A DNA stretch of 64,000 nucleotides from Pararhodobacter sp034676075 (GCF_034676075.1 NZ_JAUCCQ010000009.1:1-64000); one strand, 5' to 3'. Shown: positions 16,045 to 25,845, counted from the stretch's first letter. The notes: generated by a model from the sequence alone, not told the origin. A program made the numbers and translations.

Positions 16045-18019
16045 GGGCAAAATCGCGGGCGGGATCCTCAGCCTGACGCTGGTCGGCCTCGCCATCGGCT
16101 ACGTCGTGGCCACAGGCTATCTGATCCTGCGTTATGGGCTGTCGACCGAGCGCATTGATTTCACATTGCTCGCGCGGGAATACCGCGGGCTTGGGACCAC
16201 CGCCACGAAGGACTTCCTTTGGGTGAACCTGATCCTGGGCGGCTTTGGCATAGCCGCGCTCATGCTGAGCGTCACGCTTCTCGGCGACGCACTGACCCGG
16301 TTCGGCACGACACATTGGCAGACCAAGGCCGAGATGAAGCGCAACGGCTTTTTTGCCAAGCCGGGCGGTGGGTTCCTGTTGGGCAAGCTTGGTCGCCCGA
16401 AATCGAAGCGTCCCTTCCTCGTGTCAAAAACTTTCCCGCATGCGCTGATCGTGGCGCCGACGGGTCGAGGCAAGGGCGTGGGCTTCGTGATCCCGAACCT
16501 GCTGACCTACAAAGGCTCGGCCGTGGTGCTCGACGTAAAGGGCGAGAACTTCCGCGAGACCTCGCGCTTCCGCGCCAGCATGGGCGACAAGGTGTTCCGG
16601 TTCGCGCCGACCGACTGGGATCGGCCGACCCACCGCTACAATCCGCTGGCGCGTATCGCAGCTATGACCAACCCTGACCGGCAGCAGATGGAGTTGAAGC
16701 TGACCGCCAAGCTCTTCCTGCAGACCGACAACGAAAAGCTGAGCGGGCTACTGGCAGGCGGCATTGATCTGTTTGTGGCGGCGGGCCTTCTGGCCTTCGA
16801 GCGCGGCGTTCCGACCATCGGCGAGATCTACCGGATCACCGCCTCGGGCGGCGACAAGCAAAAGGAATACCTCAAGCGCGCACAGGAGGTGAAGAACAAG
16901 TCGGCCAAGCTGATCTTCGAGCGCATGGCCTCGACCAACAATGACACCCTGACCTCCTACCTGTCGCTCTTGATGACCTCGGGTCTCGACACCTGGGACA
17001 ACCGTGCGATCGACGCGGCCACCGCGACCTCGGATTTCTCCTTCCGGGACATCCGGCGTCGCCCCCACGCCATTTATCTCGTGGTCGAGTCCGAGATGAT
17101 CCGCCCGCTAGCTCCGCTGATCCGGCTCTTTTTCTCCGACCTGATCGCCTCGCTGCAGGCGCAAGAACCGGGGGACGACGAGCCTTGGCCGGTGATGATC
17201 ATGCTCGACGAATTCGACCGCCTTGGGAAAATGCCGATCGTCGCCGAAAGCATCAAGACGCTGCGCTCCTTCGGCGGGAACCTCGCCATTGTCACCCAGA
17301 CCATCCCGGCACTGGACGAGATCTATGGCGAAAACACGCGCCGGTCGCTTCAGGGCGGCGCGGGCGTGAAGCTCTACCTCACCCCGTCCGAGCAGAAGAC
17401 CATCGAGGAGCTAAGCCAGGCGGTCGGCAAGACCACGAAGCGCGTGGTCACACGGTCCCGCGCGGTCGGGCGCAACCCGTTCGAGGGGCGCAGCGTTTCC
17501 GAGCGGACAGAGGATACGCCGCTCCTGACGGAAGACCAGGCACGCCGCATGGACCTCGACGAGGTGATCCTCGTGATCGACGCGCAGATGCCGATCCGGG
17601 CGCGGCGGATCAAGTATTTCGAGGACCCGATACTCAAGGTGCTGCATGCCGGTCAGGCGGGGAGTTTCCCGTACCCTGACGAGGACGGGCTGCGGCGGGA
17701 TCGGCAGATGACCGAGACGCGGGAGACGGTAGAGAAGCTGAAGCTGGAACTGCGGGAGGTGCGGGCGGCTGCTGGGGCGCAGGGGCCTGGGACTGCGTCC
17801 TCGTCGATGACCGTTGAGCCACCTGCAACAGAGACGCAGGATCCTCAGCCAGCGCCATCAGGTCGGGCGCGCGGCCGCGCAGCACGCGCTGCAGCGGGTG
17901 GCGGTGGGTCCGGTCAATTGTCGTTCGATCTTGCTGGGCTGGGGCTCAAGGAGGCAGACAGGACCCAACTTGCGTCGGCTGTGCAGACGACGCGGTCGAT
18001 CATCGAAGTTCATGGATGA
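16037..18019 (+). CDS. virD4: VirD4/TraG-type coupling ATPase
   Basis: A 660-residue T4SS coupling protein. Two N-terminal membrane segments (about residues 5-30 and 60-85) anchor it in the inner membrane. Walker A is APTGRGKG in LIVAPTGRGKGVGFVIPNLL, Walker B is MIMLDEFDRLG, and the downstream VTQTIPALDEIYG completes the VirD4/TraG pattern. The C-terminus is Pro/Ala/Gly-rich and variable. It receives the VirD2-DNA complex and passes it to the VirB channel. The gene follows virD2 with an 8-base overlap. The virB genes that it must contact lie 11 kb away across a copper island. Confidence 0.9.
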   Translation: MDKGKIAGGILSLTLVGLAIGYVVATGYLILRYGLSTERIDFTLLAREYRGLGTTATKDFLWVNLILGGFGIAALMLSVTLLGDALTRFGTTHWQTKAEMKRNGFFAKPGGGFLLGKLGRPKSKRPFLVSKTFPHALIVAPTGRGKGVGFVIPNLLTYKGSAVVLDVKGENFRETSRFRASMGDKVFRFAPTDWDRPTHRYNPLARIAAMTNPDRQQMELKLTAKLFLQTDNEKLSGLLAGGIDLFVAAGLLAFERGVPTIGEIYRITASGGDKQKEYLKRAQEVKNKSAKLIFERMASTNNDTLTSYLSLLMTSGLDTWDNRAIDAATATSDFSFRDIRRRPHAIYLVVESEMIRPLAPLIRLFFSDLIASLQAQEPGDDEPWPVMIMLDEFDRLGKMPIVAESIKTLRSFGGNLAIVTQTIPALDEIYGENTRRSLQGGAGVKLYLTPSEQKTIEELSQAVGKTTKRVVTRSRAVGRNPFEGRSVSERTEDTPLLTEDQARRMDLDEVILVIDAQMPIRARRIKYFEDPILKVLHAGQAGSFPYPDEDGLRRDRQMTETRETVEKLKLELREVRAAAGAQGPGTASSSMTVEPPATETQDPQPAPSGRARGRAARAAAGGGGSGQLSFDLAGLGLKEADRTQLASAVQTTRSIIEVHG

Positions 18020-18298
18020 GCGATGATGGCCGCTTCGCGGACAGTGTCGTCCGGGCCCACTGGGACTTGCACACGGATTGTACGTTGATACGTCCTACCT
18101 GCCCCGGGTTGCTACGAAGTCGAGGGTCACACCTCCGATGAACAGACCGATCTCGACAGTATTTCGAAGAGTTTTTTCCAAGACGTCAGTCCCCGATCAC
18201 TGCAGAACATCATTCTCTTTTGGTCAATCCCACGTTGTGCCAGCGGTTAGGCGCCTGCGACAATGGACATTCTCGTGAGTAATGCCTATCTTTGCAGC
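18020..18298. other. intergenic stretch between virD4 and the copper genes
   Basis: About 280 bases with no supported gene. It marks the left edge of the copper island. I see no transposon ends, direct repeats or clear metal-responsive operator here, though the promoter for the rightward copper genes must be inside or just after it. Confidence 0.4.
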
Positions 18299-18661
18299 AT
18301 GATCGAACGTGTCATCACCATGCTTGCCATACTCGCGATCACCGTGGTGACGACGGTGACCTCCGCGCACGCGACACGCATGAGCATGAATTCCGGTGTG
18401 GATCACTCGATGCATGTCGCCGACATGATGCACCCTCAGGTCATTGCGGGCCCCGACTGTGACGCTGGAGAGCACTGTGGACCGGCCGATGCCGAGATGT
18501 GCGAGTTCGTCTGCGCAGGTCTGTCGGCCTTCCTGCCATTTCCGAGCGCGGAAACCGGACAGGAGTACACGCCTTCCCGACATGACTTTCCCACCGAGGC
18601 GATCCACATCAGCCGCGCGCCGGGACTAAACGAACGCCCTCCGAAGCTCCGTCTCCTCTGA
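18299..18661 (+). CDS. small exported Met/His/Cys-containing protein
   Basis: A 120-residue protein beginning MIERVITMLAILAITVVTT, a signal peptide with likely cleavage after AHA. The mature part is rich in potential copper ligands: RMSMNSGVDHSMHVADMMHP, then CDAGEHC and MCEFVC. Family unknown; similar small periplasmic proteins are found before copper-oxidase genes, where a copper-binding or sensing role is suspected. An alternative start at 18263 would add 12 residues before the signal peptide, so ATG 18299 is preferred. It is 72 bases before the multicopper oxidase and on the same strand. Confidence 0.65.
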   Translation: MIERVITMLAILAITVVTTVTSAHATRMSMNSGVDHSMHVADMMHPQVIAGPDCDAGEHCGPADAEMCEFVCAGLSAFLPFPSAETGQEYTPSRHDFPTEAIHISRAPGLNERPPKLRLL

Positions 18662-18733
18662 GCGCGCCCGGGCGGACGCCCGCGGCGTCCCATCGGTATT
18701 GATGAACGGGACATAAGTCCCGAGGAGACGACA

Positions 18734-20287
18734 ATGAACACGCTTTCAAGACGCGGCTTTCTTGCCGCAAGTGCGGCCGCCATTGGCGCTGCACAGATGC
18801 CCCGCATCGCCTTTGCGCAGGCGGTGGCACCGATCAGCCTCTCCGCTGCGACGCGCACGCTCGACATCGACGGTCGCGCTGCCACGGTCTTCGGGCTTGC
18901 CGGCCCCCGCGGTCAGGGACTGATCCTCGACCCCGGCCAGAGGTTCCGGGTCGATCTGACCAACGATCTCGATGTCGGCACCATCATCCACTGGCACGGC
19001 CAGATCCCGCCGAATGCGCAGGACGGCGTGCCCGACATGCCGATGCCCCTTCTCGCCCCGGGTGAGACCCGATCCTACGACTTCGAGACCCGGCCGGGCA
19101 CCCACTGGATGCACAGCCATGTGCCGACGCAGGAGATGCAGCTTCTGGCAGCACCGCTGATCGTGCGCTCGCCGGAGGACCTGACCGCCGACCGGCAGGA
19201 GGTCGTGATGTTCCTGCATGACTTCTCGTTCAAGTCTCCCGAGGAGGTTCTCGCCGAAATCGGCGCTGGCCATGGCGGCGGACACGGCGCAGGCCATGCT
19301 GCCGGTGCAGTGCCCGATCAAGGCGCACCCATGGGAGGTATGGGGGCGATGCAGGGCATGGATCACGGAGCCATGGGCCACGGCGCCATGGGCGGCATGC
19401 CGATGGGCAACATGCCCGCATTGGGCGGGATGATGGGTATGGGCGGCCAGATGGGCGGCATGGCCATGGACCTGAACGACTATGACTGGGACGCCTATCT
19501 CGCCAATGACCGGACCCTGTCGGACCCGGAGGTGGTCCAGGTCGAGCGCGGTGGCCGTATCCGGCTCCGCGTCATCAACGCCGCTGCGGCGACCGTTTTC
19601 TGGATCGAAACCGGCGGTGCCGAGGCGCGGCTGGTCGCGGTGGACGGGCACGCGGTCCAGCCTATCGCGGGCAACCGGTTCGGGCTGGCGATGGGCCAGC
19701 GACTGGACATCGAGATCGACCTGCCGAATGAAGGTGGCGCTTGGCCGATCCTCGCCCTGCGCGAAGGCGCGCGGGAGCGCACCGGCCTGATCCTCGCTAC
19801 GCAGGGAGCCGAGGTCCGGCGCCTCGATGCCATGGCGGAGACCGCAGCACCCGCGTTCGACACCGATCTTGCGCAGGAGGCGCGCCTCCTCGCCCGCGAT
19901 CCCCTGCCGGATCGGCAGGTGGACCGCAGCCAGATGCTGATGCTGGGCGGCTCGATGCAGCCCTATGTCTGGACGATCAACGGGGCCGTCTGGGGCCAGC
20001 ACCAGCCGATCACCGCGCGCAGCGGCGAGCGGGTCGTGCTGTCGTTCCACAACATGTCGATGATGGGCCACCCGATGCACCTGCACGGCCATGTGTTCCA
20101 GGTCGTCGGCCTGAATGGGCGGCGTTTGGCCGGTGCGCTGCGCGACACGGTTCACGTGCCGCCGATGTCGATGGTCGATGTCGCGCTCGATGCAGGCGAG
20201 GCCGCGCGCTGGATGCTGCATTGCCACCACATGCCGCACCTGTCGACCGGCATGATGACCGAGTTCGCCGTCACGGCGTCGGTCTGA
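18734..20287 (+). CDS. periplasmic multicopper oxidase (CopA/CueO type)
   Basis: A 517-residue Tat-exported multicopper oxidase. The twin-arginine signal is MNTLSRRGFLAASAAA with cleavage after AFA. All four copper motifs are present: HWHG, HWMHSH, HPMHLHGH and HCHHMPHLSTGM. A Met/His/Gly-rich loop at about residues 175-245 (repeats of the MGGM, MDHGAMGHGAM kind) resembles the Cu(I)-binding insert of CueO/CopA-type oxidases. The enzyme oxidises Cu(I) to the less toxic Cu(II) in the periplasm. It is the main enzyme of the island and is followed by small metal-associated genes on the same strand. Confidence 0.9.
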   Translation: MNTLSRRGFLAASAAAIGAAQMPRIAFAQAVAPISLSAATRTLDIDGRAATVFGLAGPRGQGLILDPGQRFRVDLTNDLDVGTIIHWHGQIPPNAQDGVPDMPMPLLAPGETRSYDFETRPGTHWMHSHVPTQEMQLLAAPLIVRSPEDLTADRQEVVMFLHDFSFKSPEEVLAEIGAGHGGGHGAGHAAGAVPDQGAPMGGMGAMQGMDHGAMGHGAMGGMPMGNMPALGGMMGMGGQMGGMAMDLNDYDWDAYLANDRTLSDPEVVQVERGGRIRLRVINAAAATVFWIETGGAEARLVAVDGHAVQPIAGNRFGLAMGQRLDIEIDLPNEGGAWPILALREGARERTGLILATQGAEVRRLDAMAETAAPAFDTDLAQEARLLARDPLPDRQVDRSQMLMLGGSMQPYVWTINGAVWGQHQPITARSGERVVLSFHNMSMMGHPMHLHGHVFQVVGLNGRRLAGALRDTVHVPPMSMVDVALDAGEAARWMLHCHHMPHLSTGMMTEFAVTASV

Positions 20288-20410
20288 TCCCGGCGGGGCG
20301 TCCGGACAGGGCGCCCCGACCGGCACCGATCCTGGTCTGTCCTGCCCCATGTTGTCGTGAGGGCCGGCCAAAAGACCCACCCTGCGGCTGAAAATCAGGA
20401 GGATGAGACG

Positions 20411-20536
20411 ATGAACTGGAACGATATGGGCTCCGGAATGGGTTTCGGAATGGGGATTGGCTGGCTCTTCGGCCTGCTGATCCTTGCGCTGGTGGTTTTG
20501 GCCATAGCAGCGCTGGTCAAATATCTTCGGAAATAG
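20411..20536 (+). CDS. 41-residue single-span membrane protein
   Basis: A very short gene starting MNWNDMGSGMGFGMGIGW and ending ALVKYLRK, with one hydrophobic span (LFGLLILALVVLAIAALV) and a positive C-terminus. A GGAGGATGAG stretch 2-11 bases before the ATG supplies the ribosome-binding site. The Met/Gly-rich N-terminus suits copper contact. It sits 16 bases before the DUF302 gene. Function unknown; its position suggests a copper-induced membrane peptide. Confidence 0.7.
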   Translation: MNWNDMGSGMGFGMGIGWLFGLLILALVVLAIAALVKYLRK

Positions 20537-20552
20537 ACGAAAGGACTTCTCA

Positions 20553-20939
20553 ATGGCTTACACAATCAATCGCATGATCCCCGACATCGGGATCGAAGAC
20601 GTCGACCCGCGCACCCGTGCTGCGCTGGCGGACTATGGCTTCGGCGTCCTGACCGAGATCGACGTCAAGGCTACGATGAAAAAGAAGCTTGACGTCGAGA
20701 TGCCCGCCTACCGCATCCTCGGCGCCTGCAACCCGAAGATGGCGTATCAGGCGATCGGGATCGAGCCTCGGGTCGGCGCGATGCTGCCCTGTAACGTCAT
20801 CCTGCGCGAGGTGGACGGCGGCGTGGAAGTCAGCGCCATCGATCCTGTGGCGTCGATGCAGGCGATTGAGAACGCCGAGCTGACAGCCGTGGCGGGCGAG
20901 GTGCGTGACCTCCTGGCGAAGGCCATCGCGGCGGTGTGA
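20553..20939 (+). CDS. DUF302 family protein
   Basis: A 128-residue protein of the DUF302 fold: GFGVLTEIDVKATMKKKLDVE, then YRILGACNPKMAYQAI, EPRVGAMLPCNVILRE and the C-terminal helix. DUF302 proteins are small soluble proteins often found with metal or sulfur resistance genes; no biochemical activity is assigned. The Cys residues in LGACNP and MLPCNV are the family's conserved pair and could bind metal. The gene ends directly before the TVP38 gene, without a gap worth the name, so the two are co-translated. Confidence 0.85.
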   Translation: MAYTINRMIPDIGIEDVDPRTRAALADYGFGVLTEIDVKATMKKKLDVEMPAYRILGACNPKMAYQAIGIEPRVGAMLPCNVILREVDGGVEVSAIDPVASMQAIENAELTAVAGEVRDLLAKAIAAV

Positions 20940-20940
20940 G

Positions 20941-21615
20941 ATGAGCCTGCGCGCCACCATTCTCGCCGGCCTTGCGATCCTCGGGATCGTCCTGCTCGCT
21001 GTCTGGCAGGTCGCGCCTTCGGTGTTCGCCGAGGCGCGCAGCCTTCTGCAGCCCGAGCGTCTGGAGAAACTGGTTGCGCGCGCCGGCCTCTGGGGGCCGG
21101 TCGTGATCGTCACGCTCATGACCGTCGCGGTCGTGGCCAGCCCGATCCCGAGCGCGCCGATCGCACTGGCGGCCGGAGCGGCCTACGGACATCTCTGGGG
21201 GACCGTGCAGGTCGTCATCGGCGCCGAGCTCGGGGCGCTGATCGCCTTCGGTCTCGCGCGGGTTCTGGGGCATGATGTCTTGCGGCGGGTGTTCGGTGAT
21301 CGCGTCGATGCCGGGCTTCTCGGCTCGCAGACCGCGTTGACGGCGACGGTTCTTGCCAGCCGCCTGATGCCCTTCGTGTCCTTCGACATGATCAGCTACG
21401 CGGCCGGACTGAGCCGATTGCACGCCTGGCGTTTCGCCTTGGCAACACTGGCGGGGATCATTCCGGCAAGCTTCCTGCTGGCCCATTTCGGCGGCGAGGC
21501 GGTGAGCGGAGATCTGGGCCGGGCGACATGGGCAGTACTTGGCCTCGGCCTCTTGACGGGCCTGCCACTGCTTTGGGTAGCCATGCGGCAAAAGCCTGAA
21601 AAGGGAAATCCATGA
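20941..21615 (+). CDS. TVP38/TMEM64 family membrane protein
   Basis: A 224-residue inner-membrane protein of the DedA-related TVP38/TMEM64 (SNARE-associated) family. There are about five to six hydrophobic segments; the family core is visible as SPIPSAPIALAAGAAYG and later FVSFDMISYAAGLSRLH with a conserved Arg-containing loop. Members are proposed to act in lipid transport or membrane homeostasis, and several lie in mercury or copper operons. ATG 20941 directly follows the DUF302 stop. The end overlaps the APC permease start (ATGA, 21612-21615). Confidence 0.8.
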   Translation: MSLRATILAGLAILGIVLLAVWQVAPSVFAEARSLLQPERLEKLVARAGLWGPVVIVTLMTVAVVASPIPSAPIALAAGAAYGHLWGTVQVVIGAELGALIAFGLARVLGHDVLRRVFGDRVDAGLLGSQTALTATVLASRLMPFVSFDMISYAAGLSRLHAWRFALATLAGIIPASFLLAHFGGEAVSGDLGRATWAVLGLGLLTGLPLLWVAMRQKPEKGNP

Positions 21616-22922
21616 CCGGAAGCGAGTACCAGAAGAACAGCATCACCCTTCCTGGTGCGGTAGCCATGGGCACCGGCGTGATGATCGGCGCGGGCATCTT
21701 CGCGCTGACCGGCCAGATCGCCGAACTCGCCGGGCCTCTCTTCCCGCTCTCGTTCGTCGTCGGCGCCATCGTGACCGCCTTCAGCGCCTACACCTATATC
21801 AAGATGTCGAACGCATACCCGTCTGCGGGCGGCATCGGGATGATCCTGAAGAAAGCCTACGGACCGACGACGGTCGCGGCGGGCGCAGCTCTCCTGATGG
21901 CGCTGTCGATGGTGATCAACGAAAGCCTCGTCGCGCGCACCTTCGGCACCTACACGCTGCGGGCGTTCGGCGGCGATCCGGACAGCATCCTCGTGCCTAT
22001 TCTCGGTGTCGGGCTGATCGTCTTCGCCTATCTCGTGAACGCATCGGGCACCCGGTCGGTCGGGCTGTTCTCCATCATCATGGCCGTGCTCAAGGTGGGC
22101 GGCATCGCGCTGTTCGGCGCAGCGGGTCTTTGGGCAAGCGGCATCTCGTTCGAGGCGACGGGTGATGATTTTGCAGCCACAGGGTTCGTGGCGTCGGTTG
22201 CGCTGTCGATCCTGGCCTTCAAGGGCTTCACGACCATCACCAACAGCGGCGCAGAGGTCACCGACCCGCACCGCAACGTGGGCCGGGCCATCATCTGGTC
22301 CATCGCGCTCTGCGTCGTCGTCTATCTGTTGGTGGCCTTCGCGGTCGGCTCCAGCCTGCCGCTCGACCGCATCGTGGCGGCGAAGGACTACGCGCTGGCC
22401 GAGGCCGCCGAGCCCGCGCTCGGGCAAACAGGCTTCTACCTGACGGTGGCGCTGGCGCTGGTGGCCACCGCGTCGGGTCTGATCGCCAGCGTGTTCGCGG
22501 TCTCGCGGATGCTGGCGATGCTGACCGACATGAAAATGATCCCGCACAGCCATTTCGGGATGCAAGGCACGATCAAGGACCACACGCTCGTCTACACCGT
22601 CGTGATAGCGGGCTTCCTGACGGTCTTCTTCGATCTCAGCCGCATCGCCTCGCTCGGGGCCTTCTTCTATCTGGTGATGGACATGATCATCCACTTTGGC
22701 GTGTTCCGGCATCTGCGCGAAGAAATCGGCGCTCGGGGCTGGGTGTTGCTGACGGCAATCGCACTTGATGCCGTGGTGCTGGCCGCCTTCGCCGCGATGA
22801 AATGGCAGTCCGACCCCTTGATCGTCGTCCTGGGTGCGATCGGCATGGCGCTGGTGTTCCTGTTCGTCGGAATCTTCCTCGCACGGAATCCCGCCCCGGA
22901 AGGCGCTCACGACCACCATTGA
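21612..22922 (+). CDS. APC-superfamily amino acid/cation permease
   Basis: A 436-residue permease with about twelve membrane segments and the APC-family first helix SITLPGAVAMGTGVMIGAGI, including the GAG substrate-binding turn. Helix 6 reads FKGFTTITNSGAEVTDP, the region that normally contacts the amino acid. The C-terminus ends in a short His-rich tail GAHDHH. The substrate cannot be read from sequence. An APC carrier inside a copper operon is uncommon; it may import or export a metal-chelating amino acid. Translation is coupled to the TVP38 gene. Confidence 0.8.
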   Translation: MTGSEYQKNSITLPGAVAMGTGVMIGAGIFALTGQIAELAGPLFPLSFVVGAIVTAFSAYTYIKMSNAYPSAGGIGMILKKAYGPTTVAAGAALLMALSMVINESLVARTFGTYTLRAFGGDPDSILVPILGVGLIVFAYLVNASGTRSVGLFSIIMAVLKVGGIALFGAAGLWASGISFEATGDDFAATGFVASVALSILAFKGFTTITNSGAEVTDPHRNVGRAIIWSIALCVVVYLLVAFAVGSSLPLDRIVAAKDYALAEAAEPALGQTGFYLTVALALVATASGLIASVFAVSRMLAMLTDMKMIPHSHFGMQGTIKDHTLVYTVVIAGFLTVFFDLSRIASLGAFFYLVMDMIIHFGVFRHLREEIGARGWVLLTAIALDAVVLAAFAAMKWQSDPLIVVLGAIGMALVFLFVGIFLARNPAPEGAHDHH

Positions 22923-22989
22923 AAAGGGCTTGAGCTTCCAACGGCTGGAGGCCGCAAGCTGAAACGAGATACCGAAAGGCTGGCAGACC

Positions 22990-25326
22990 ATGGACCACGA
23001 TCATCATCATCACACGGCGCCCGACATTCCGGCTGGGACAGAGACGGCGAAGGACCCGGTCTGCGGGATGACGGTCGCGGTCAAGCCGGACGGACGTCAC
23101 GCCGAGTTCCAGGGCGAAACCTTCCATTTCTGCTCCGAGAAGTGCCAGACGAAGTTCAAGGCGGATCCGTGGTTCTACGCTTCGGGCCGCGCCGCCGGAC
23201 AGAAGAAGGCGGCGCCGGCCAACGTCCAGTACACCTGCCCGATGCACCCCGAGATCGTCCGGGATGCGCCGGGATCCTGCCCGATCTGCGGCATGGCGCT
23301 GGAACCGATGGTCCCCTCGGATGAGCCGAGCGAGGAGCTGACCGACTTCACCCGCCGGATGTGGATTTCCGCCGCGGCGGCGGTGCCACTCATCATCCTG
23401 ACCATGGGCGAACTGGTGGCGCTGCCAGTGCGCGACTGGATCGGGCACCAGACCGCCAGCTATCTGGAGTTCGTGCTGGCAACGCCGATCATCTTCTGGG
23501 CCGCGCTCCCGTTCTTCCGGCGCGGCTGGGAGTCCATCGTGAACCGCAGCCCCAACATGTGGACGCTGATCAGCCTCGGCGTGGCGGCGGCCTACCTTTA
23601 CTCGCTCGTCGCGACGTTCCTGCCGGGTGTGTTTCCGGAACAGTACCGGATGGGCCACGGCGTCGGTACCTACTTCGAGGCGGCGGTGGTGATCGTCGCG
23701 CTGGTCTTCGTGGGCCAGGTGCTCGAGCTGCGGGCGCGCGAACGCACCGGGGATGCGATCCGCGCACTTCTGGATCTGGCGCCAAAGACCGCACGGCGCA
23801 CCCTGCCGGACGGCACCGAATACGATGCGCCCCTGGAGAACATCATGGAGGGCGACCGGCTGCGCGTGCGCCCCGGCGACGCGGTTCCGGTCGATGGTGT
23901 CGTGATCGAGGGCCGATCATCCCTGGACGAAAGCATGCTGACCGGCGAGTCGATGCCGGTCGAAAAAGGCCCGGGCGATGCGGTGACCGGGGCCACGATC
24001 AACAAGAACGGTTCCTTGGTGATGGAGGCGAGCAAGGTCGGGTCCGATACCGTGCTGGCGCAGATCGTCGCGATGGTGTCGAACGCACGCCGCTCCCGCG
24101 CGCCGATCCAAGGGCTGGCCGATCGAGTCTCGGCGGTGTTCGTGCCGACGGTGGTCGCCATCGCCATCATAGCTTTCATCGTTTGGATGATCTTCGGCCC
24201 AGAACCAGCGCTGGTCTTCGCCATCGCATCTGCCGTGTCGGTGTTGATCATCGCCTGCCCCTGCGCGCTCGGGCTCGCCACACCGATCTCGATCACCACG
24301 GCGGCGGGGCGCGGCGCGCAGGCGGGCGTGCTGATCAAGGATGCCGAGGCGCTGGAGCGCATGGCAGCGGTCGATACGCTGATCGTGGACAAGACAGGCA
24401 CGCTGACCATGGGCAAGCCGAAGCTGACGGACGTTGTGGCGTTGGGCGACATCACCGAGACAGACCTGCTGTCGCTGGCCGCAGCGCTAGAGCGCGGCTC
24501 GGAACACCCGCTGGCCGAGGCGATCGTCGAGGGAGCCGAGGCGCAGGGTGCGCCGCGTCAGGAGGCCACGGACTTTGACGCCGTCACCGGCAAGGGCGTG
24601 CAGGGCCGCGTCGGTGGGCGCGCGGTGGCGCTCGGCAACGCTGCGATGATGCGGGAGATGGGGCTCGACACCGCGCAGGCCGAGTCAAAGGCCGACACCC
24701 TGCGCGTCGAGGGCAAGACGGCGATGTTCGTCGCTCTTGACGGAGCGCTCGTCGGCATCGTGGCGGTCGCCGACCCGATCAAGGACAGCACCGCACAGGC
24801 CATCAGGGAACTTCATGCCCAGGGGCTGCGCGTCATAATGGCGACGGGCGACAACGAACGCACCGCACAGGCGGTGGCAAGCCAGCTCGGCATCGACGAG
24901 GTCCGCGCGGGCATACTGCCCGAGGCCAAGAAGGACCTCATCGACCAGTTGCGAAGCAAAGGCCACAAGATCGCGATGGCGGGCGACGGGGTGAACGATG
25001 CGCCCGCCCTGGCCGCCGCCGACGTGGGCATCGCCATGGGCACAGGGGCCGATGTGGCGATGGAAAGCGCGGGCATCACCCTCTTGGGCGGCGACCTCAT
25101 GGGCATCGTGCGGGCGCGAAAACTCGCGCGCGCCACCCTGCGCAATATCAAGCAAAACCTGTTCTTCGCCTTCGCCTACAACGCGCTTGGCGTCCCTATC
25201 GCGGCAGGACTGCTTTACCCTGTCACCGGCCTTCTCCTCTCGCCGATGATCGCGGCGGCGGCCATGAGCCTGTCGTCGGTCTCGGTGATCACCAACGCCC
25301 TGCGACTTAGGCGGATCGATCTCTGA
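22990..25326 (+). CDS. copA: Cu(I)-exporting P1B-type ATPase
   Basis: A 778-residue heavy-metal ATPase. N-terminal order: His tail MDHDHHHH, a YHS-type metal domain (KDPVCGMTV ... FHFCSEKC, residues ~18-60) and a heavy-metal binding domain (YTCPMHPEIV ... SCPICGMALEP, ~78-105). The core has TGES, CPCALGLATP, DKTGTLT, SEHPLAEA and GDGVNDAPA. The last two membrane helices hold AYNALGVP and MSLSSVSVITNALRL, the Cu(I) P1B-1 signature, so export of Cu(I) from the cytoplasm is the expected role. There is no CxxC HMA domain; YHS plus HMBD replaces it. Confidence 0.92.
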   Translation: MDHDHHHHTAPDIPAGTETAKDPVCGMTVAVKPDGRHAEFQGETFHFCSEKCQTKFKADPWFYASGRAAGQKKAAPANVQYTCPMHPEIVRDAPGSCPICGMALEPMVPSDEPSEELTDFTRRMWISAAAAVPLIILTMGELVALPVRDWIGHQTASYLEFVLATPIIFWAALPFFRRGWESIVNRSPNMWTLISLGVAAAYLYSLVATFLPGVFPEQYRMGHGVGTYFEAAVVIVALVFVGQVLELRARERTGDAIRALLDLAPKTARRTLPDGTEYDAPLENIMEGDRLRVRPGDAVPVDGVVIEGRSSLDESMLTGESMPVEKGPGDAVTGATINKNGSLVMEASKVGSDTVLAQIVAMVSNARRSRAPIQGLADRVSAVFVPTVVAIAIIAFIVWMIFGPEPALVFAIASAVSVLIIACPCALGLATPISITTAAGRGAQAGVLIKDAEALERMAAVDTLIVDKTGTLTMGKPKLTDVVALGDITETDLLSLAAALERGSEHPLAEAIVEGAEAQGAPRQEATDFDAVTGKGVQGRVGGRAVALGNAAMMREMGLDTAQAESKADTLRVEGKTAMFVALDGALVGIVAVADPIKDSTAQAIRELHAQGLRVIMATGDNERTAQAVASQLGIDEVRAGILPEAKKDLIDQLRSKGHKIAMAGDGVNDAPALAAADVGIAMGTGADVAMESAGITLLGGDLMGIVRARKLARATLRNIKQNLFFAFAYNALGVPIAAGLLYPVTGLLLSPMIAAAAMSLSSVSVITNALRLRRIDL

Positions 25327-25365
25327 TCTGCCAGCCCACGCATCCAACCTCGAAAGGAACATCAG

Positions 25366-25845
25366 ATGACCCAAGACATGTTTTCCCGCCGCAAGCTCCT
25401 GATTGGCGCAGCTGCGCTGGCGGCTGCGTCGCCCCTGAGGGCTCTGGGGCAAGGCGCCGGACCGGCGATCCACGTGATGAAGGACCCAAACTGCGGCTGC
25501 TGCTCGGCCTGGATCGAGATCCTCGAAAACGACGGCTTTGTCGTCACGACCGAGGCGAGCGCCGGAACGCTTCTGATGCGCTACAAGCTGGACAACGGCA
25601 TCCCGCAGGAGATGGTCTCCTGCCATACGGGCCGTGTGGACGGCTACACGATCGAGGGCCACGTGCCCGCTGCGGACATTCGCCGTCTTCTGGTGGAACG
25701 CCCCGACGCGGTCGGCCTTGCAGTTCCCGGCATGCCCTACGGATCGCCCGGCATGGGCCCGGAGTCGCAGCGAGAGGCTTATGTCGTCTACCTGATCCGT
25801 CGTGACGGCACGACAGAGACATTCTCAAGCTATCAGGCAGCCTGA
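25366..25845 (+). CDS. DUF411 periplasmic metal-binding protein
   Basis: A 159-residue DUF411 protein with a Tat-like signal (FSRRKLLIGAAALAAAS). The DUF411 hallmark is present: HVMKDPNCGCCSAWIEIL, then VSCHTGRVDGYTIEGHVPA and the AVGLAVPGMPYGSPGM loop. The NCGCC and SCHT cysteines would bind copper. DUF411 proteins typically accompany copper-resistance genes and are thought to carry or store metal in the periplasm. It begins 39 bases after the ATPase, with GAAAGGAA as ribosome-binding site. Confidence 0.85.
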   Translation: MTQDMFSRRKLLIGAAALAAASPLRALGQGAGPAIHVMKDPNCGCCSAWIEILENDGFVVTTEASAGTLLMRYKLDNGIPQEMVSCHTGRVDGYTIEGHVPAADIRRLLVERPDAVGLAVPGMPYGSPGMGPESQREAYVVYLIRRDGTTETFSSYQAA

